Source: Insolitispirillum peregrinum
GTDB taxonomy: Bacteria; Pseudomonadota; Alphaproteobacteria; Rhodospirillales; Rhodospirillaceae
Assembly: GCF_900156605.1 (NCBI RefSeq)
Contig: NZ_FTOA01000001.1
Location: forward strand, 310,001 to 374,000
Reading direction: 5' to 3'
DNA: 64,000 nucleotides
Shown piece after piece: positions 14,934-22,855 of this stretch; within the stretch, counting starts at the first letter, position 1; each line of letters starts with the position of its first letter. The notes beneath the pieces are model-generated. The model did not search any database, was not told where the DNA came from, and saw only the letters and a list, made by a program, of their open reading frames with translations. The translations under genes and the position numbers were made by a program.

Positions 14934-16691
14934 CTACGGGGGGGCATCCCTGTTTTTCCTCAGGTAATCCTCCAATGCCTGCCGGGAGATTTTCCCGTTG
15001 CTGGTGCGCGGCAGCTTTCCCCAGATTTCGATCGCCTGAGGCAGGGTCGATGACGGCAGGATGTCGCGCAGGAATGCCTGCAAGTCGATCGTGTCGGGGA
15101 TTTCGTCCGGGCGATGGCTGTCATGCAGGGCGACAAAGCAGAACGGCCGGGGGTCTTCATTATCCGGGCTGGCACGCAGGCAGGCGGCCTCGATCACCAT
15201 CGGATGCTTCAGCAGGGCGGCTTCGATCTGTTGCGGATAGAAAATGGTGTCGAAAACGTGGAACGAGTCACTGCTGCGACCGACAAAATGCAGATAGCCT
15301 TCCTCGTCCTGCCAGGCGCTGTCACCGGTCTGTAGCCAGCCGTCCCGCAGGACGGTGCGGGTTTCTTCCGGGCGATGCCAATAGCCGGACATCAGTTGCG
15401 GCCCCCTGACCCACAGCTCGCCAATCGATCCTGAGCGCAGGCTTTGTGATGACGGGCCGGGGGCCCTGATCTGTGCTTCGGTGCCGGGCAGGGGCAGGCC
15501 GATGGCGCCGTGGCGTTGCGGGCCGACCAGCGGCATGCAGTGGGTTACCGGGCCGGCTTCGGTCAGGCCATAGCCTTCGATCATCCGGCAGCCGCTGATG
15601 CTCTCAAAGGTCTCCTGAACGGACAGCGGCAGGATACCACCGCCACAAACGGCATAGCGCAACGACGACAGGTCGTAGGCTTCCAGTTCGTTGCAGGTGG
15701 TGATGGCACCATACATGCCCGGAATGCCAACCATCACCGTTGGCCGGGTTTTGGAGATGGTCCGCAGGCAGTGATCCAGATCAAAGCGCGGCAACAGCAC
15801 CAGTTCGGCTCCCAGCACGGTGGCGAGGTTCTGGACCGCGGTCATGCCCAGGCTGTGGAAGAACGGCAGGATGGCCAGAAAGCGTTCTTCCCCCGGAACA
15901 CAAGGGTGGAACCAGCGGCGGAGCTGTTCGGTGTTGACCGACAGGGCGCTGTGCGACAGCATCACAGCCTTGGGCAGGCCGCTGCCTCCGGTGGTATGCA
16001 GGATGACCGCCACGTCCTGATCCGGAGAGATCCCGGGGATGTCAAGGGATGTGGCGCTGTCCAGCGAGGCCAGCATTTCATCCCACGACAGGTGGCGTGG
16101 GTCGTCCGGCAACGGGCTGTGGTGCGACCGTTGAAAAGTGGTGAAGAACAGTTTGCGCAACGGCGGCAAAATGCCCGCCATCGGGCAACTGATGATGGTC
16201 TTGACGCAATCCGGGGCTACCCGATCCATGCGGGGCAACATTTGCTGCAGGTTCAGGGTGATCAGAACCCGGCATTCGGTATCCCCCAGCTGCTGGAACA
16301 GCTCGTGGTCGCTTTGTTGCGGATTGAGCGGGACAACGGTGCCTCCGGCTTTCAGGACGGCGAAGTAGGCCCATGGGGCATAGGGGGTGTTGGGCAGGCA
16401 CAGGCCGACCCGCACACCCTGACGGACGCCGATCTGTTGCAGCCCGATGGCAGCCCGTTCGATGATCAGGGCGCTGTCACCATAGCTCCACTGTCGCCCC
16501 ATGAAGGTCAGGTAGGGACGTTCGGGGAACGAGGCCGCACTATGGTCAAAAATATCCGTCAGGGGGCGGTGCAGTAACGGGCTGTCCCAGTCAACACCGG
16601 GAGCCAGAGCCCGCCACGGATGGCCTGCGGACAGGCGGATCGGCATGGTCGCGGACGGCAGGGTCTGAGAAGGGGGCGGGACAATACTCAT
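14934..16691 (-). CDS. AMP-forming acyl-CoA ligase-like protein (ANL superfamily)
   Basis: A 585-residue adenylate-forming enzyme. Core motifs in order: P-loop LHTTGGSGLPKAVMLSH (the usual Gly after Lys is Ala), an aromatic stretch ILPFFHSLGM, GYGLTEAGPVTH (A5), LQTGDSAWQDEEGYLHFVGR (A7/A8) and the C-terminal catalytic lysine in PRTSNGKISRQ near residue 566. This resembles long-chain fatty-acid CoA ligases. The A8 hinge reads GRSSDSFHVFDTIFYP rather than the usual GRxKDxIxxxGxNxxP, so substrate or rate may differ. ATG 16691 is preceded by GGAGG. It stands alone in a repeat-rich neighbourhood. Confidence 0.8.
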   Translation of the reverse strand: MSIVPPPSQTLPSATMPIRLSAGHPWRALAPGVDWDSPLLHRPLTDIFDHSAASFPERPYLTFMGRQWSYGDSALIIERAAIGLQQIGVRQGVRVGLCLPNTPYAPWAYFAVLKAGGTVVPLNPQQSDHELFQQLGDTECRVLITLNLQQMLPRMDRVAPDCVKTIISCPMAGILPPLRKLFFTTFQRSHHSPLPDDPRHLSWDEMLASLDSATSLDIPGISPDQDVAVILHTTGGSGLPKAVMLSHSALSVNTEQLRRWFHPCVPGEERFLAILPFFHSLGMTAVQNLATVLGAELVLLPRFDLDHCLRTISKTRPTVMVGIPGMYGAITTCNELEAYDLSSLRYAVCGGGILPLSVQETFESISGCRMIEGYGLTEAGPVTHCMPLVGPQRHGAIGLPLPGTEAQIRAPGPSSQSLRSGSIGELWVRGPQLMSGYWHRPEETRTVLRDGWLQTGDSAWQDEEGYLHFVGRSSDSFHVFDTIFYPQQIEAALLKHPMVIEAACLRASPDNEDPRPFCFVALHDSHRPDEIPDTIDLQAFLRDILPSSTLPQAIEIWGKLPRTSNGKISRQALEDYLRKNRDAPP

Positions 16692-16705
16692 TCCAGATCA
16701 CCTCC

Positions 16706-16753
16706 AGAGCACCGTGCGCAAAAGACCATCCGGCTTTGCGCGCGATGCGACAG
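16706..16753. repeat. GAGC-type mini-element upstream of the acyl-CoA ligase gene
   Basis: AGAGC followed by GTGCGCAAAAGACC, CCGGCTTTGCGCGC and GATGCGACA, a degenerate copy of the mini-element. It lies only about 15 bp before the acyl-CoA ligase start, so it is part of that gene's leader. Confidence 0.5.
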
Positions 16754-16838
16754 ATCAACGGGTCGGAATGCCGCCTTTGACTTGCTTTGGTGTGCGACAC
16801 TCTCAACTCGGCAGCAGGGCGACACGGACGGGCGGTGT

Positions 16839-16880
16839 TAGACCAGCGTGCGGTAAACCTGACGTGGGCGCGTTGGTCTA
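16839..16880. mobile_element. Collapsed MITE: two terminal inverted repeats back to back
   Basis: TA-GACCAGCGTGCGGTAAACC...GACG joined after a few bases to GCGCGTTGGTC-TA. These are the outer ends of the 220-bp element with the whole inside missing, still flanked by TA on both sides. Confidence 0.6.
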
Positions 16881-16943
16881 ACCTTTTGTTTTGTCGCAGT
16901 AATTTTTCGCAAAACCGGAACCGCTTTTGCGCTCACTGCTCTG
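16881..16943. repeat. GAGC-type mini-element with GACAAAACAAAA tail
   Basis: Reads in reverse as GAGC, GTGAGCGCAAAAGCGG, TTCCGGTTTTGCG, then TGCGACAAAACAAAAG abutting the TTAGACC of the collapsed MITE. It has the same composite order as 11496-11832. Another copy lies 190 bp further on. Bases 16944-17133 hold no gene. Confidence 0.6.
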
Positions 16944-17133
16944 GCCGCTGTCTGCCGTGTCGGTCACCAGAACCGTGTTCGCCAACTGTGTTTGTCGTCA
17001 GGCACTTCAGGCTTTTTCTATAGCACATCAGGGGTGGGGGCGTCCTGTGCTTTCTCCGCGCCATGGGATGGGGCTGAACTGTGCTTGATGGAATGCTTTG
17101 CTTTGGCAGGTGAAAGGCTTCAGTGATAGGATC

Positions 17134-17191
17134 AGAGCGTTGTGCGAAACGTGGGAACCGGTTTTCGCAAAAACAATGCGACAAAACAAAA
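17134..17191. repeat. GAGC-type mini-element, further copy
   Basis: AGAGCGTTGTGCGAAACG, GGGAACCGGTTTTCGC, then AATGCGACAAAACAAAA. It shares the palindromic core and tail with 11496-11557 and 16881-16943. No TTAGACC end follows here. Confidence 0.6.
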
Positions 17192-17328
17192 GCAGGGCAA
17201 ATCGCGAGCGGATGCCCGAGTGGATGCCCGGGCGGATGGCAGTATCCGCGACGATGAATTTGCTTTACAAGCAATGCGTTAATTGTCATCTCCTGATGAC
17301 GGTTCGCCTGCTATCAATAGGACGGCCA

Positions 17329-17781
17329 ATGATTGATCCGGCTTTGCTCGATCTGTATTCCTCGCGGCTGAAAGAGCTGGGGGCGCAGGTCAAAGAAGAT
17401 CACCCGCTTGCCGACGCCGATGCCTCGGTGAAAAAGCGCAGCCCGTTGTGCGGCAGCCAGATTACTTTTGATGTGCTGCTTGATCAGGACCAGCGGCTGA
17501 GCCGGATTGGCTTTACGGTGCGGGCCTGCTCGCTGGCCGAGGCGGCGGCGGCGATCGTGATTGGCTGTGCTCCGGGATCGACGGTGGACGAGTTGAAAGC
17601 CGTGCGCGATTCGGTCAAGGCCATGCTGCGCGAAGCCCGTGATGAATTGCCGGGGGGGAAGTGGGACGATCTGGAAGTCCTGAAGCCCGCCCAGATGGTG
17701 CCGGCTCGACACGGCTCGGCGTTGTTACCCTTTGATACCATTGTCAAAGCCATGGAAGCTGCCCTGGCAAAACAGCAATAA
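17329..17781 (+). CDS. IscU/NifU-N-like iron-sulfur scaffold protein
   Basis: A 150-residue protein of the IscU-like SUF/NIF scaffold fold, in the alphaproteobacterial subgroup often annotated as iron-sulfur cluster assembly scaffold. Conserved positions: SPLCGSQITFDVLL (first Cys, in place of IscU's ACGD), IGFTVRACSLAEAAAA (second Cys, matching the loop before the alpha helix) and IGCAPGSTVDEL (third Cys). The C-terminal half keeps the LKPAQMVPARHGSALLP segment, where IscU has its last cysteine. An AGGA stands about 6 nt before ATG 17329. It is not beside isc, suf or nif assembly genes, so its client is unknown. Confidence 0.72.
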   Translation: MIDPALLDLYSSRLKELGAQVKEDHPLADADASVKKRSPLCGSQITFDVLLDQDQRLSRIGFTVRACSLAEAAAAIVIGCAPGSTVDELKAVRDSVKAMLREARDELPGGKWDDLEVLKPAQMVPARHGSALLPFDTIVKAMEAALAKQQ

Positions 17782-17968
17782 TGATTGTGAAGGCGGTAGT
17801 TGAGGGTTTCTTTCGATCTTGTGGAAAATAAACGAAAAAACACGATCGTACACCAGATTTTAAGTTTCCTTGTGGACGCAATTGTGCGCGGTCGCTCTTG
17901 TCTCCGAGTCTGGTATGGCGTACACAGGTTTGCCATGATCCACTCTTGCCATATGGGAATGTCTCTTT

Positions 17969-18415
17969 ATGAGCCGCCTCGTCCTCATCCTGCGCCATCC
18001 GCAACTTAAGGATCTGTACCAGTTCTGGCTGAGCCTGTGCGACGGAAGTCGTTTGCCGGTGGCCGCTGATCTTGATCCGGCTGACCTTCGGCCGTGGATC
18101 GACAATTTGGTGTTGCTGGATGTCTCGCGGGATGGGGGTGACTTCACCTATGCCTATTATGGACGGTCGTTCAGCAATGCGTTCCATGCCGATACGGTCG
18201 GCAAGTCGATCGAAAGCCTGCCACCGGAACAGTCCAGCATCCTGAAAGCAGAATATGACCGCGTGACCAAGGAACGCATCCCCGCTGCCCGCGTCTATAC
18301 GGCGGATTTTGGTGGTGATGTGCAGACGTGGGAACGGCTGGTCCTGCCGCTGTTCGATGGCAAGGGCGATGTTGAAAAACTGCTGGTCTGCGCGTACCGC
18401 CTGAACGGATCATAA
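17969..18415 (+). CDS. PAS-domain protein (PAS_5-like), function unknown
   Basis: A 148-residue stand-alone sensor-like protein of a type common in Rhodospirillales. It has the SLCDGSRLPVAADLDPADLRPWIDNLVLLDV block (shown here in part: LRPWIDNLVLLDV), a FTYAYYGRSF strand and a WERLVLPLFDG segment near the C-terminus, matching the PAS_5 pattern. There is no output domain. Such proteins bind small ligands or partners, but none is known for this one. The ATG at 17969 begins the conserved region; the preceding 187 bp contain no gene. A weak terminator follows at 18487. Confidence 0.65.
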   Translation: MSRLVLILRHPQLKDLYQFWLSLCDGSRLPVAADLDPADLRPWIDNLVLLDVSRDGGDFTYAYYGRSFSNAFHADTVGKSIESLPPEQSSILKAEYDRVTKERIPAARVYTADFGGDVQTWERLVLPLFDGKGDVEKLLVCAYRLNGS

Positions 18416-18486
18416 GCCCGGCTGTGCGGAGGCGATGCTGTTCTGATTTGCGTACCCGGTCTGTTTATGGTTCTTTTGTCCTATCG

Positions 18487-18514
18487 GGAGCTTGTCCGGG
18501 GCTCCTTCCTTTTT
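18487..18514 (+). terminator. Weak intrinsic terminator after the PAS gene
   Basis: GGAGC (18487-18491) pairs with GCTCC (18501-18505) across a 9-nt loop, followed by TTCCTTTTT. The short stem makes it a moderate candidate. Confidence 0.4.
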
Positions 18515-18543
18515 CGTCTCTGGCATAGGAAGTCTGTCGCGCG

Positions 18544-20850
18544 ATGTCCGTTGAAAAGCTGCGAGGCCGTACCCCCCCGCCCGAAGTCAAGGACGCCATG
18601 ACCGCCAGCGAGTTCAATCTGTGGTGTGCCATGAATGGCAAACCGTACCGGATGGCTCGGCATGTCTGGCCCGACGGCGCATGGGAATGGGACGTTGAAT
18701 ACCGTCCGGGACGCCCGGAAGGCACCATTGCCTACGGGACAGGGCAGGAAGACGAAACACTGGCGACGCTGGCGGCGTTTGCCTTTGTCGCCGGGGTCGA
18801 ATGGCAGGAAAGCCTGATGCGTCCGCAGGATGTCGACGACGAGGACGACGAGGACCTGCCAGCCGCAGACGAGCAGGCCCCACGCCCGGCGCACCATGCC
18901 ATTCAGGTGGCCGATGCCGACTATGCTGCCCGTGCCGGGGAATTTGAAGTCGTTGACGAGGCGCTGGTTGTGGCCGGGCAAGGGGTTGCAACGGATGATG
19001 CTAGCCCCGACGACGAGGATGATGCCAGCCTCGACGACGAAGACGACCTTGAGGAAGACGGCGACGAGGCCGACCTCGAGGAGGAGGATGACGAAGAAGA
19101 CCTCGATGATGAGGACTTTGACGAGGATGACCTCGACGAAGACGACCTGGACGGCGAGGCAGACGGCGCTGCTGAAGAACAAGAGCTGGACGAGGGCGAT
19201 CTGGAATTCGTTGATCCCGACGAAGACAGCGCCCCGGTTGCTGCCGAACCCGTCGCCGCGCCCCCTGCTGCTGGTTTCGATGCCGCAGAAGAGTCTGCTG
19301 CTCCGTCCTATCTGCCGCCATCGGTGACGCTGCTGCAGGAGCCGCCGCAGTCGGAAGAAGAAGAGGCCGATGAACTGGCGCTGGCCAGCAATGCCCGGAC
19401 TCTGGAAACGGTTCTGCGCAACTTCAAGGTTCGCGGCGAGATCATGCAGGTCAAGGCCGGGCCGGTGGTGACGCTCTATGAATTCGAGCCGGTGCCCGGA
19501 ACCAAGTCTTCCACCGTGATCAACCTGTCCGATGATATCGCCCGGTCGATGTCGGCGGTCACCGCCCGTATTGCGGTGGTGCCGGGGCGGTCGGTGATCG
19601 GGATCGAACTGCCGAACCCCGAACGCGAAACCGTCTATCTGCGCGACATGATGGAAAGCCCGGCCTATGCCGAAACGGCGGCCCGTCTGCCGCTGGTGCT
19701 GGGCAAGGACATCGGCGGTGAACCGGTGGTCGCCGATCTGGCCAAAATGCCGCACCTGCTGATTGCCGGGACCACCGGATCGGGCAAGTCGGTCGGCATC
19801 AACACCATGATCCTGTCGTTGCTGTACCGCCTGCCGCCGGAACGCTGTCGCCTGATCATGGTTGACCCCAAGATGCTGGAACTGAGCGTCTATGACGGCA
19901 TTCCGCACCTGCTGACCCCGGTGGTGACCGACCCGAAGAAGGCCGTTGTTGCCATGAAGTGGGCGGTGAAGGAGATGGAAAGCCGTTACCGCTCGATGGC
20001 CGCGCTGGGCGTGCGCAACATCGAAGGCTACAACGAGCGTGTCGGCGAACTGCTGGCCCGTGGCGAGCAGGTCACCCGTTCGGTGCAGGTGGGCTTCGAC
20101 CGGGAAACCGGCGAGCCGATCATGGAAGAGCAGTATGTCGACCTGGCCAAGCTGCCGTACATCGTGGTGGTGGTCGATGAAATGGCCGACCTGATGCTGG
20201 TGGCGGGCAAGGAAATCGAAGCTGCCATCCAGCGTCTGGCCCAGATGGCGCGGGCGGCGGGGATCCACCTGATCATGGCCACCCAGCGCCCCAGCGTCGA
20301 TGTGATCACCGGCACCATCAAGGCCAACTTCCCGACCCGCATTTCCTTCCAGGTTACCAGCAAGATCGACAGCCGTACCATTCTGGGTGAACAGGGTGCC
20401 GAGCAGTTGCTGGGGCAGGGCGACATGCTGTACATGGCCTCTGGCGGGCGGATTACCCGCGTCCATGGGCCGTTCGTCTCTGATGGCGAAGTCGAGCAGG
20501 TGGTCAGCCACCTGAAGCGTCTGGGCTCGCCGGAATATCTGCACACCATCACCGAAGAAGAGGGCGATGATGATGGCGGCGACGATTACGGCTCGGGTGG
20601 TGGTGCGGTGTTCGATGGCACCTCGGTCGGTGAGGAAGGCAGCAGCGACCCCTATGATCAGGCGCTGGCACTGGTCCTGCGCGAAGGCAAGGTGTCGGTG
20701 AGCTTCATCCAGCGTCACCTGCAGATCGGCTATAACCGCGCCGCCCGCATCGTCGAACGCATGGAGCAGGAAGGCATCATCAGTGCCGCCAACCACGTCG
20801 GCAAGCGCGATATTCTGGTCAGTGCGTCGCGCTATCTGGTGCGAGAGTAA
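18544..20850 (+). CDS. ftsK: FtsK-type DNA translocase without membrane segments, with long acidic linker
   Basis: A 768-residue protein. The C-terminal half is a complete FtsK/SpoIIIE motor: alpha domain from about 285, Walker A GTTGSGKS at about 409-416, Walker B in [13 protein letters not shown] near 540, [13 protein letters not shown], and a winged-helix gamma domain at about 700-768 ([20 protein letters not shown]) that in FtsK reads KOPS. The N-terminus is odd: no membrane helices at all, but a roughly 95-residue soluble domain ([20 protein letters not shown]) and a linker in which 41 of 59 residues (150-208) are Asp or Glu. It may be a second, cytosolic FtsK, or the only one with altered septum recruitment. 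Start ATG 18544. A divergent repeat copy follows the stop. Confidence 0.85.
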   Translation: MSVEKLRGRTPPPEVKDAMTASEFNLWCAMNGKPYRMARHVWPDGAWEWDVEYRPGRPEGTIAYGTGQEDETLATLAAFAFVAGVEWQESLMRPQDVDDEDDEDLPAADEQAPRPAHHAIQVADADYAARAGEFEVVDEALVVAGQGVATDDASPDDEDDASLDDEDDLEEDGDEADLEEEDDEEDLDDEDFDEDDLDEDDLDGEADGAAEEQELDEGDLEFVDPDEDSAPVAAEPVAAPPAAGFDAAEESAAPSYLPPSVTLLQEPPQSEEEEADELALASNARTLETVLRNFKVRGEIMQVKAGPVVTLYEFEPVPGTKSSTVINLSDDIARSMSAVTARIAVVPGRSVIGIELPNPERETVYLRDMMESPAYAETAARLPLVLGKDIGGEPVVADLAKMPHLLIAGTTGSGKSVGINTMILSLLYRLPPERCRLIMVDPKMLELSVYDGIPHLLTPVVTDPKKAVVAMKWAVKEMESRYRSMAALGVRNIEGYNERVGELLARGEQVTRSVQVGFDRETGEPIMEEQYVDLAKLPYIVVVVDEMADLMLVAGKEIEAAIQRLAQMARAAGIHLIMATQRPSVDVITGTIKANFPTRISFQVTSKIDSRTILGEQGAEQLLGQGDMLYMASGGRITRVHGPFVSDGEVEQVVSHLKRLGSPEYLHTITEEEGDDDGGDDYGSGGGAVFDGTSVGEEGSSDPYDQALALVLREGKVSVSFIQRHLQIGYNRAARIVERMEQEGIISAANHVGKRDILVSASRYLVRE

Positions 20851-20877
20851 AAGGAGCCATCTGCTCAGGATTTGCCC

Positions 20878-20995
20878 CAGACCTCGTTGGGTTCAGTCGG
20901 CCCTAAATCTCATTCCTTTGATTATAAAAGAAAAAAATGGGGTTCGGGGCCTCAGGCCCCGAGTGGGTCCGGGCGGCAGCCCGCTCTTGTTTTTA
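20878..20995 (+). repeat. Multi-hairpin interspersed repeat, copy 3 (divergent)
   Basis: A decayed copy: the first two hairpins are mutated (ACCTCGTTGGG...), the AT-rich arm ATTCCTTTGATTATAAAAG is clear, and GGGGCCTCAGGCCCC follows. It ends in CGGGC-GGCA-GCCCG (20970-20983) with a TTGTTTTT run, so this copy probably terminates ftsK transcription. Confidence 0.6.
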
Positions 20996-21032
20996 ATCTG
21001 TCGTGTCCAGCGTGCAGCCCTGCCACAGACAC

Positions 21033-21069
21033 AAAAAAAGCCCGGGGATGGTCGCCCGGGCTTTTTTTT
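21033..21069. terminator. Bidirectional terminator between ftsK and the membrane-protein gene
   Basis: AAAAAAAGCCCGGG (21033-21046), an 8-nt loop, then CCCGGGCTTTTTTTT (21055-21069). A-run and T-run make it work in both directions between the convergent genes. Confidence 0.9.
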
Positions 21070-21085
21070 GCGGTGAAGGCCGTCG

Positions 21086-21427
21086 TTACGACTGGCTGGT
21101 CCGCGCAATCATGCGGCTCATCCAGACGGCCAGCAGGACGAACGCCGCCAGAGTGATGGTGCCGAGCGACAGCACCTGAAACAGCATGTCCGGAGCAAAG
21201 CGGGTCAGCGAACCGGGACGCAGGACAACGAACTGGATAAAGGCCCAGATCAGGATCGGGGCGGCCATGAACGCAACCAGGACATAGGGAAGAAAGCGCA
21301 TCGCAACGGGTGCTCCGGTCAGGGGCCGCTGGGGGGAAGCCGAGGCGGCCTTGCGGGGGACAATGTTTGGTGTCTCTGGCGACCAAACGGAGCGGATCAT
21401 AGAATTTATATTTGTAATAACAACCAT
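21086..21427 (-). CDS. Small two-helix membrane protein, function unknown
   Basis: Up to 113 residues. The last about 70 contain two hydrophobic helices (FLPYVLVAFMAAPILIWAF and ITLAAFVLLAVWM) separated by a short polar loop with RPGSLTRFAP. No family is recognised. Three starts are possible: ATG 21427 or 21400, both in an AT-rich patch without ribosome sites, and ATG 21301, which begins just before the first helix with GGAG 14 nt upstream. The last may well be right, giving 71 residues. It is convergent with ftsK and separated from it by a bidirectional terminator. Confidence 0.5.
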   Translation of the reverse strand: MVVITNINSMIRSVWSPETPNIVPRKAASASPQRPLTGAPVAMRFLPYVLVAFMAAPILIWAFIQFVVLRPGSLTRFAPDMLFQVLSLGTITLAAFVLLAVWMSRMIARTSQS

Positions 21428-21551
21428 GAAACATTTGTGGCTAAATAAAGACCATATATTTTTTAATGATATGGGCGCGCATAATGGAGCTCAGGAAAGG
21501 CTATTGATAGTATTCCATGCTATTATTGTGGATATTGTCTGTGCTTGTCCT

Positions 21552-21776
21552 TAGGTCAGTGTGCGTTAAATCTGGCGCCACAGGGCAGGACAAAAAGATC
21601 ATGGAGCGCTGCTCCAAACCTCGCCGGGGCCTTGAGGCCCCAGACCCCATTGACTTGATATTGAAAGAAAAAATGGGGGTTCGGGGGCATCGCCTCCGAA
21701 CGGGTATGGGCGGTAGCCCATTCTCCTGCACGGACTGTCGTGCACGGCGGCGTCAGGTTTAACGCATGCTGGTCTA
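21552..21776 (+). mobile_element. MITE-like element with full terminal inverted repeats (multi-hairpin copy 4)
   Basis: About 221 bp flanked by TA on each side. The left end GGTCAGTGTGCGTTAAATC mirrors the right end read inverted, GACCAGCATGCGTTAAACC, and the match continues to CTGGCGCC/CTGACGCC, about 28 bp of imperfect inverted repeat. Inside is the best copy of the multi-hairpin unit: GGAGCGCTGCTCC, GGGGCCTTGAGGCCCC, CCCATT...AATGGG, TTCGGGGGC-ATC-GCCTCCGAA and TGGGC-GGTA-GCCCA in series. The right TA forms the slyX stop codon. No coding capacity. Confidence 0.75.
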
Positions 21777-21992
21777 GTAATGGGGGGGCTTGTGGGCTTC
21801 GATGGTTGGCTCCATTGCGCCAATCCGCTTGTACAGCATTTCAACCGTCCGGTTCAGGCGGTCGATCAAATCCCATTGTTGCGCGACCATCTCGCTCAGG
21901 TCGGCGTTACTGCTTTCCAGATGACTGATCCCGCGTTCCAGATCGGTGATCCGCTGTTCCAGTTCAGTGATGGTCGGGGTGGGGGTGTCCAT
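21774..21992 (-). CDS. slyX: SlyX-family protein
   Basis: A 72-residue coiled-coil protein of the SlyX family, whose role is unknown although it was found next to slyD in enterobacteria. Heptad-like Leu/Ile spacing runs from about residue 10 to 55 (ITELEQRITDLERGISHLES). The C-terminus ends in the family's hallmark PPHY. The TAG stop right after PPHY is built from the end of the inserted MITE, so the protein is intact despite the insertion. It lies 93 bp downstream of frdD, past a terminator, and is probably transcribed separately. Confidence 0.85.
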   Translation of the reverse strand: MDTPTPTITELEQRITDLERGISHLESSNADLSEMVAQQWDLIDRLNRTVEMLYKRIGAMEPTIEAHKPPHY

Positions 21993-22015
21993 GGGATGCC
22001 TCGGCGGGGTGAATG

Positions 22016-22053
22016 GAAAAAGCCCCTCCTGTGGTCATCCCACCGGAGGGGCT
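22016..22053 (-). terminator. Rho-independent terminator of the frd operon
   Basis: On the minus strand AGCCCCTCC (22053-22045) pairs with GGAGGGGCT (22029-22021), with an inner GTGGG/CCCAC extension, followed by TTTTT. Placed 32 bp after the frdD stop. Confidence 0.88.
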
Positions 22054-22084
22054 GAACGCGAACGCAAGGGCGATGGACAGCGGT

Positions 22085-22453
22085 TTACCAGATGGCGGCC
22101 AGAGCGGCAATCGCAAGGATGGTAAACAGGAACCCGAAGCCATAGCAGCCAAGCATCACCATTTGCCGTCCGCCGTGGCTGCTGACGCCCAGGTCTTGCA
22201 GGGTGCAGCGGAACCGGTGGGCACCGTGCCACAGGCTGGGCAGCAACACCCCCAACAGGACCAGCTTGCCCAGCGGGTGGGCGACCACCGCATGAACCCG
22301 CTCATAGGACAGCGCGCCGTCCGGCAACAGTCCCAGCGGGCTGAGAATGCCGGTGATCAGCATCAGCACCGGCAGGACCATCGCCGAGGTGACGCCGCCG
22401 GCGGCGAAGGGCAACCAGACCAGAGGCTTGGAAGACTTGTGATAGTGGGTCAT
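22085..22453 (-). CDS. frdD: Fumarate reductase membrane subunit D
   Basis: A 122-residue inner-membrane anchor with three hydrophobic helices and the FrdD-type segment ERVHAVVAHPLGKLVLLGVL, followed by PSLWHGAHRFRCTLQDLG, where family members carry conserved His and Arg. With FrdC it holds the FrdAB catalytic part on the membrane and forms the quinol site. It is the last gene of frdABCD, 15 bp after frdC, and ends just before a strong terminator. The four-subunit, haem-free layout is the enterobacterial type of quinol:fumarate reductase, rather than the single-cytochrome-b type. Confidence 0.9.
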   Translation of the reverse strand: MTHYHKSSKPLVWLPFAAGGVTSAMVLPVLMLITGILSPLGLLPDGALSYERVHAVVAHPLGKLVLLGVLLPSLWHGAHRFRCTLQDLGVSSHGGRQMVMLGCYGFGFLFTILAIAALAAIW

Positions 22454-22468
22454 CAGGGCCTCCGTTGA

Positions 22469-22855
22469 TTACAGCCAGACCGTTACGGCGATCATCCCCA
22501 GCGACAGCACCACCCATGCCACATACTGGGCGATGACGATCGGGGCCGCTGGCAGGAAGTCATCGCCCACCAGCACCGGCATGGTGCGGGGGGTGACGGC
22601 GAACCAGGTGACGGTGTGATAGAGGGTGAACAGCAGCGCCAGCAGGTGATAGAGCACCGCGAACGGCGATTGCAGGGCATGGAGAAAACCATCCCATGCC
22701 TGCGGCCCATCATTCAGCCGCCACAGGCCGATGATCAGCAGGGCGGAATAGGTCGCCACAAAGAAGCTGGAGGCCTCGCGGATCATGTAGCGGGTATAGA
22801 ACGCGCTTTGCAGCCACCAGGTTTTCGGGAAGACAGGTTTGTAGGACTGACTCAT
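22469..22855 (-). CDS. frdC: Fumarate reductase membrane subunit C
   Basis: A 128-residue membrane anchor. The N-terminus KPVFPKTWWLQSAFYTRYMI is the FrdC signature (E. coli has a closely similar opening), followed by REASSFFVATYSALLI and two more helices. FrdC supplies acidic and basic residues to the quinol pocket; a Glu in REASSFF occupies the position of the E. coli residue implicated in quinol oxidation. Its ATG overlaps the frdB stop by 4 bp, so the pair is translationally coupled. Confidence 0.92.
   Translation of the reverse strand: MSQSYKPVFPKTWWLQSAFYTRYMIREASSFFVATYSALLIIGLWRLNDGPQAWDGFLHALQSPFAVLYHLLALLFTLYHTVTWFAVTPRTMPVLVGDDFLPAAPIVIAQYVAWVVLSLGMIAVTVWL

Noticed and set aside
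18481-20796. A 771-codon open frame on the minus strand opposite ftsK
   Set aside because: It mirrors a highly biased GC-rich gene; its translation is rich in His, Arg and Gln without any domain, and the plus-strand frame is unmistakably FtsK.
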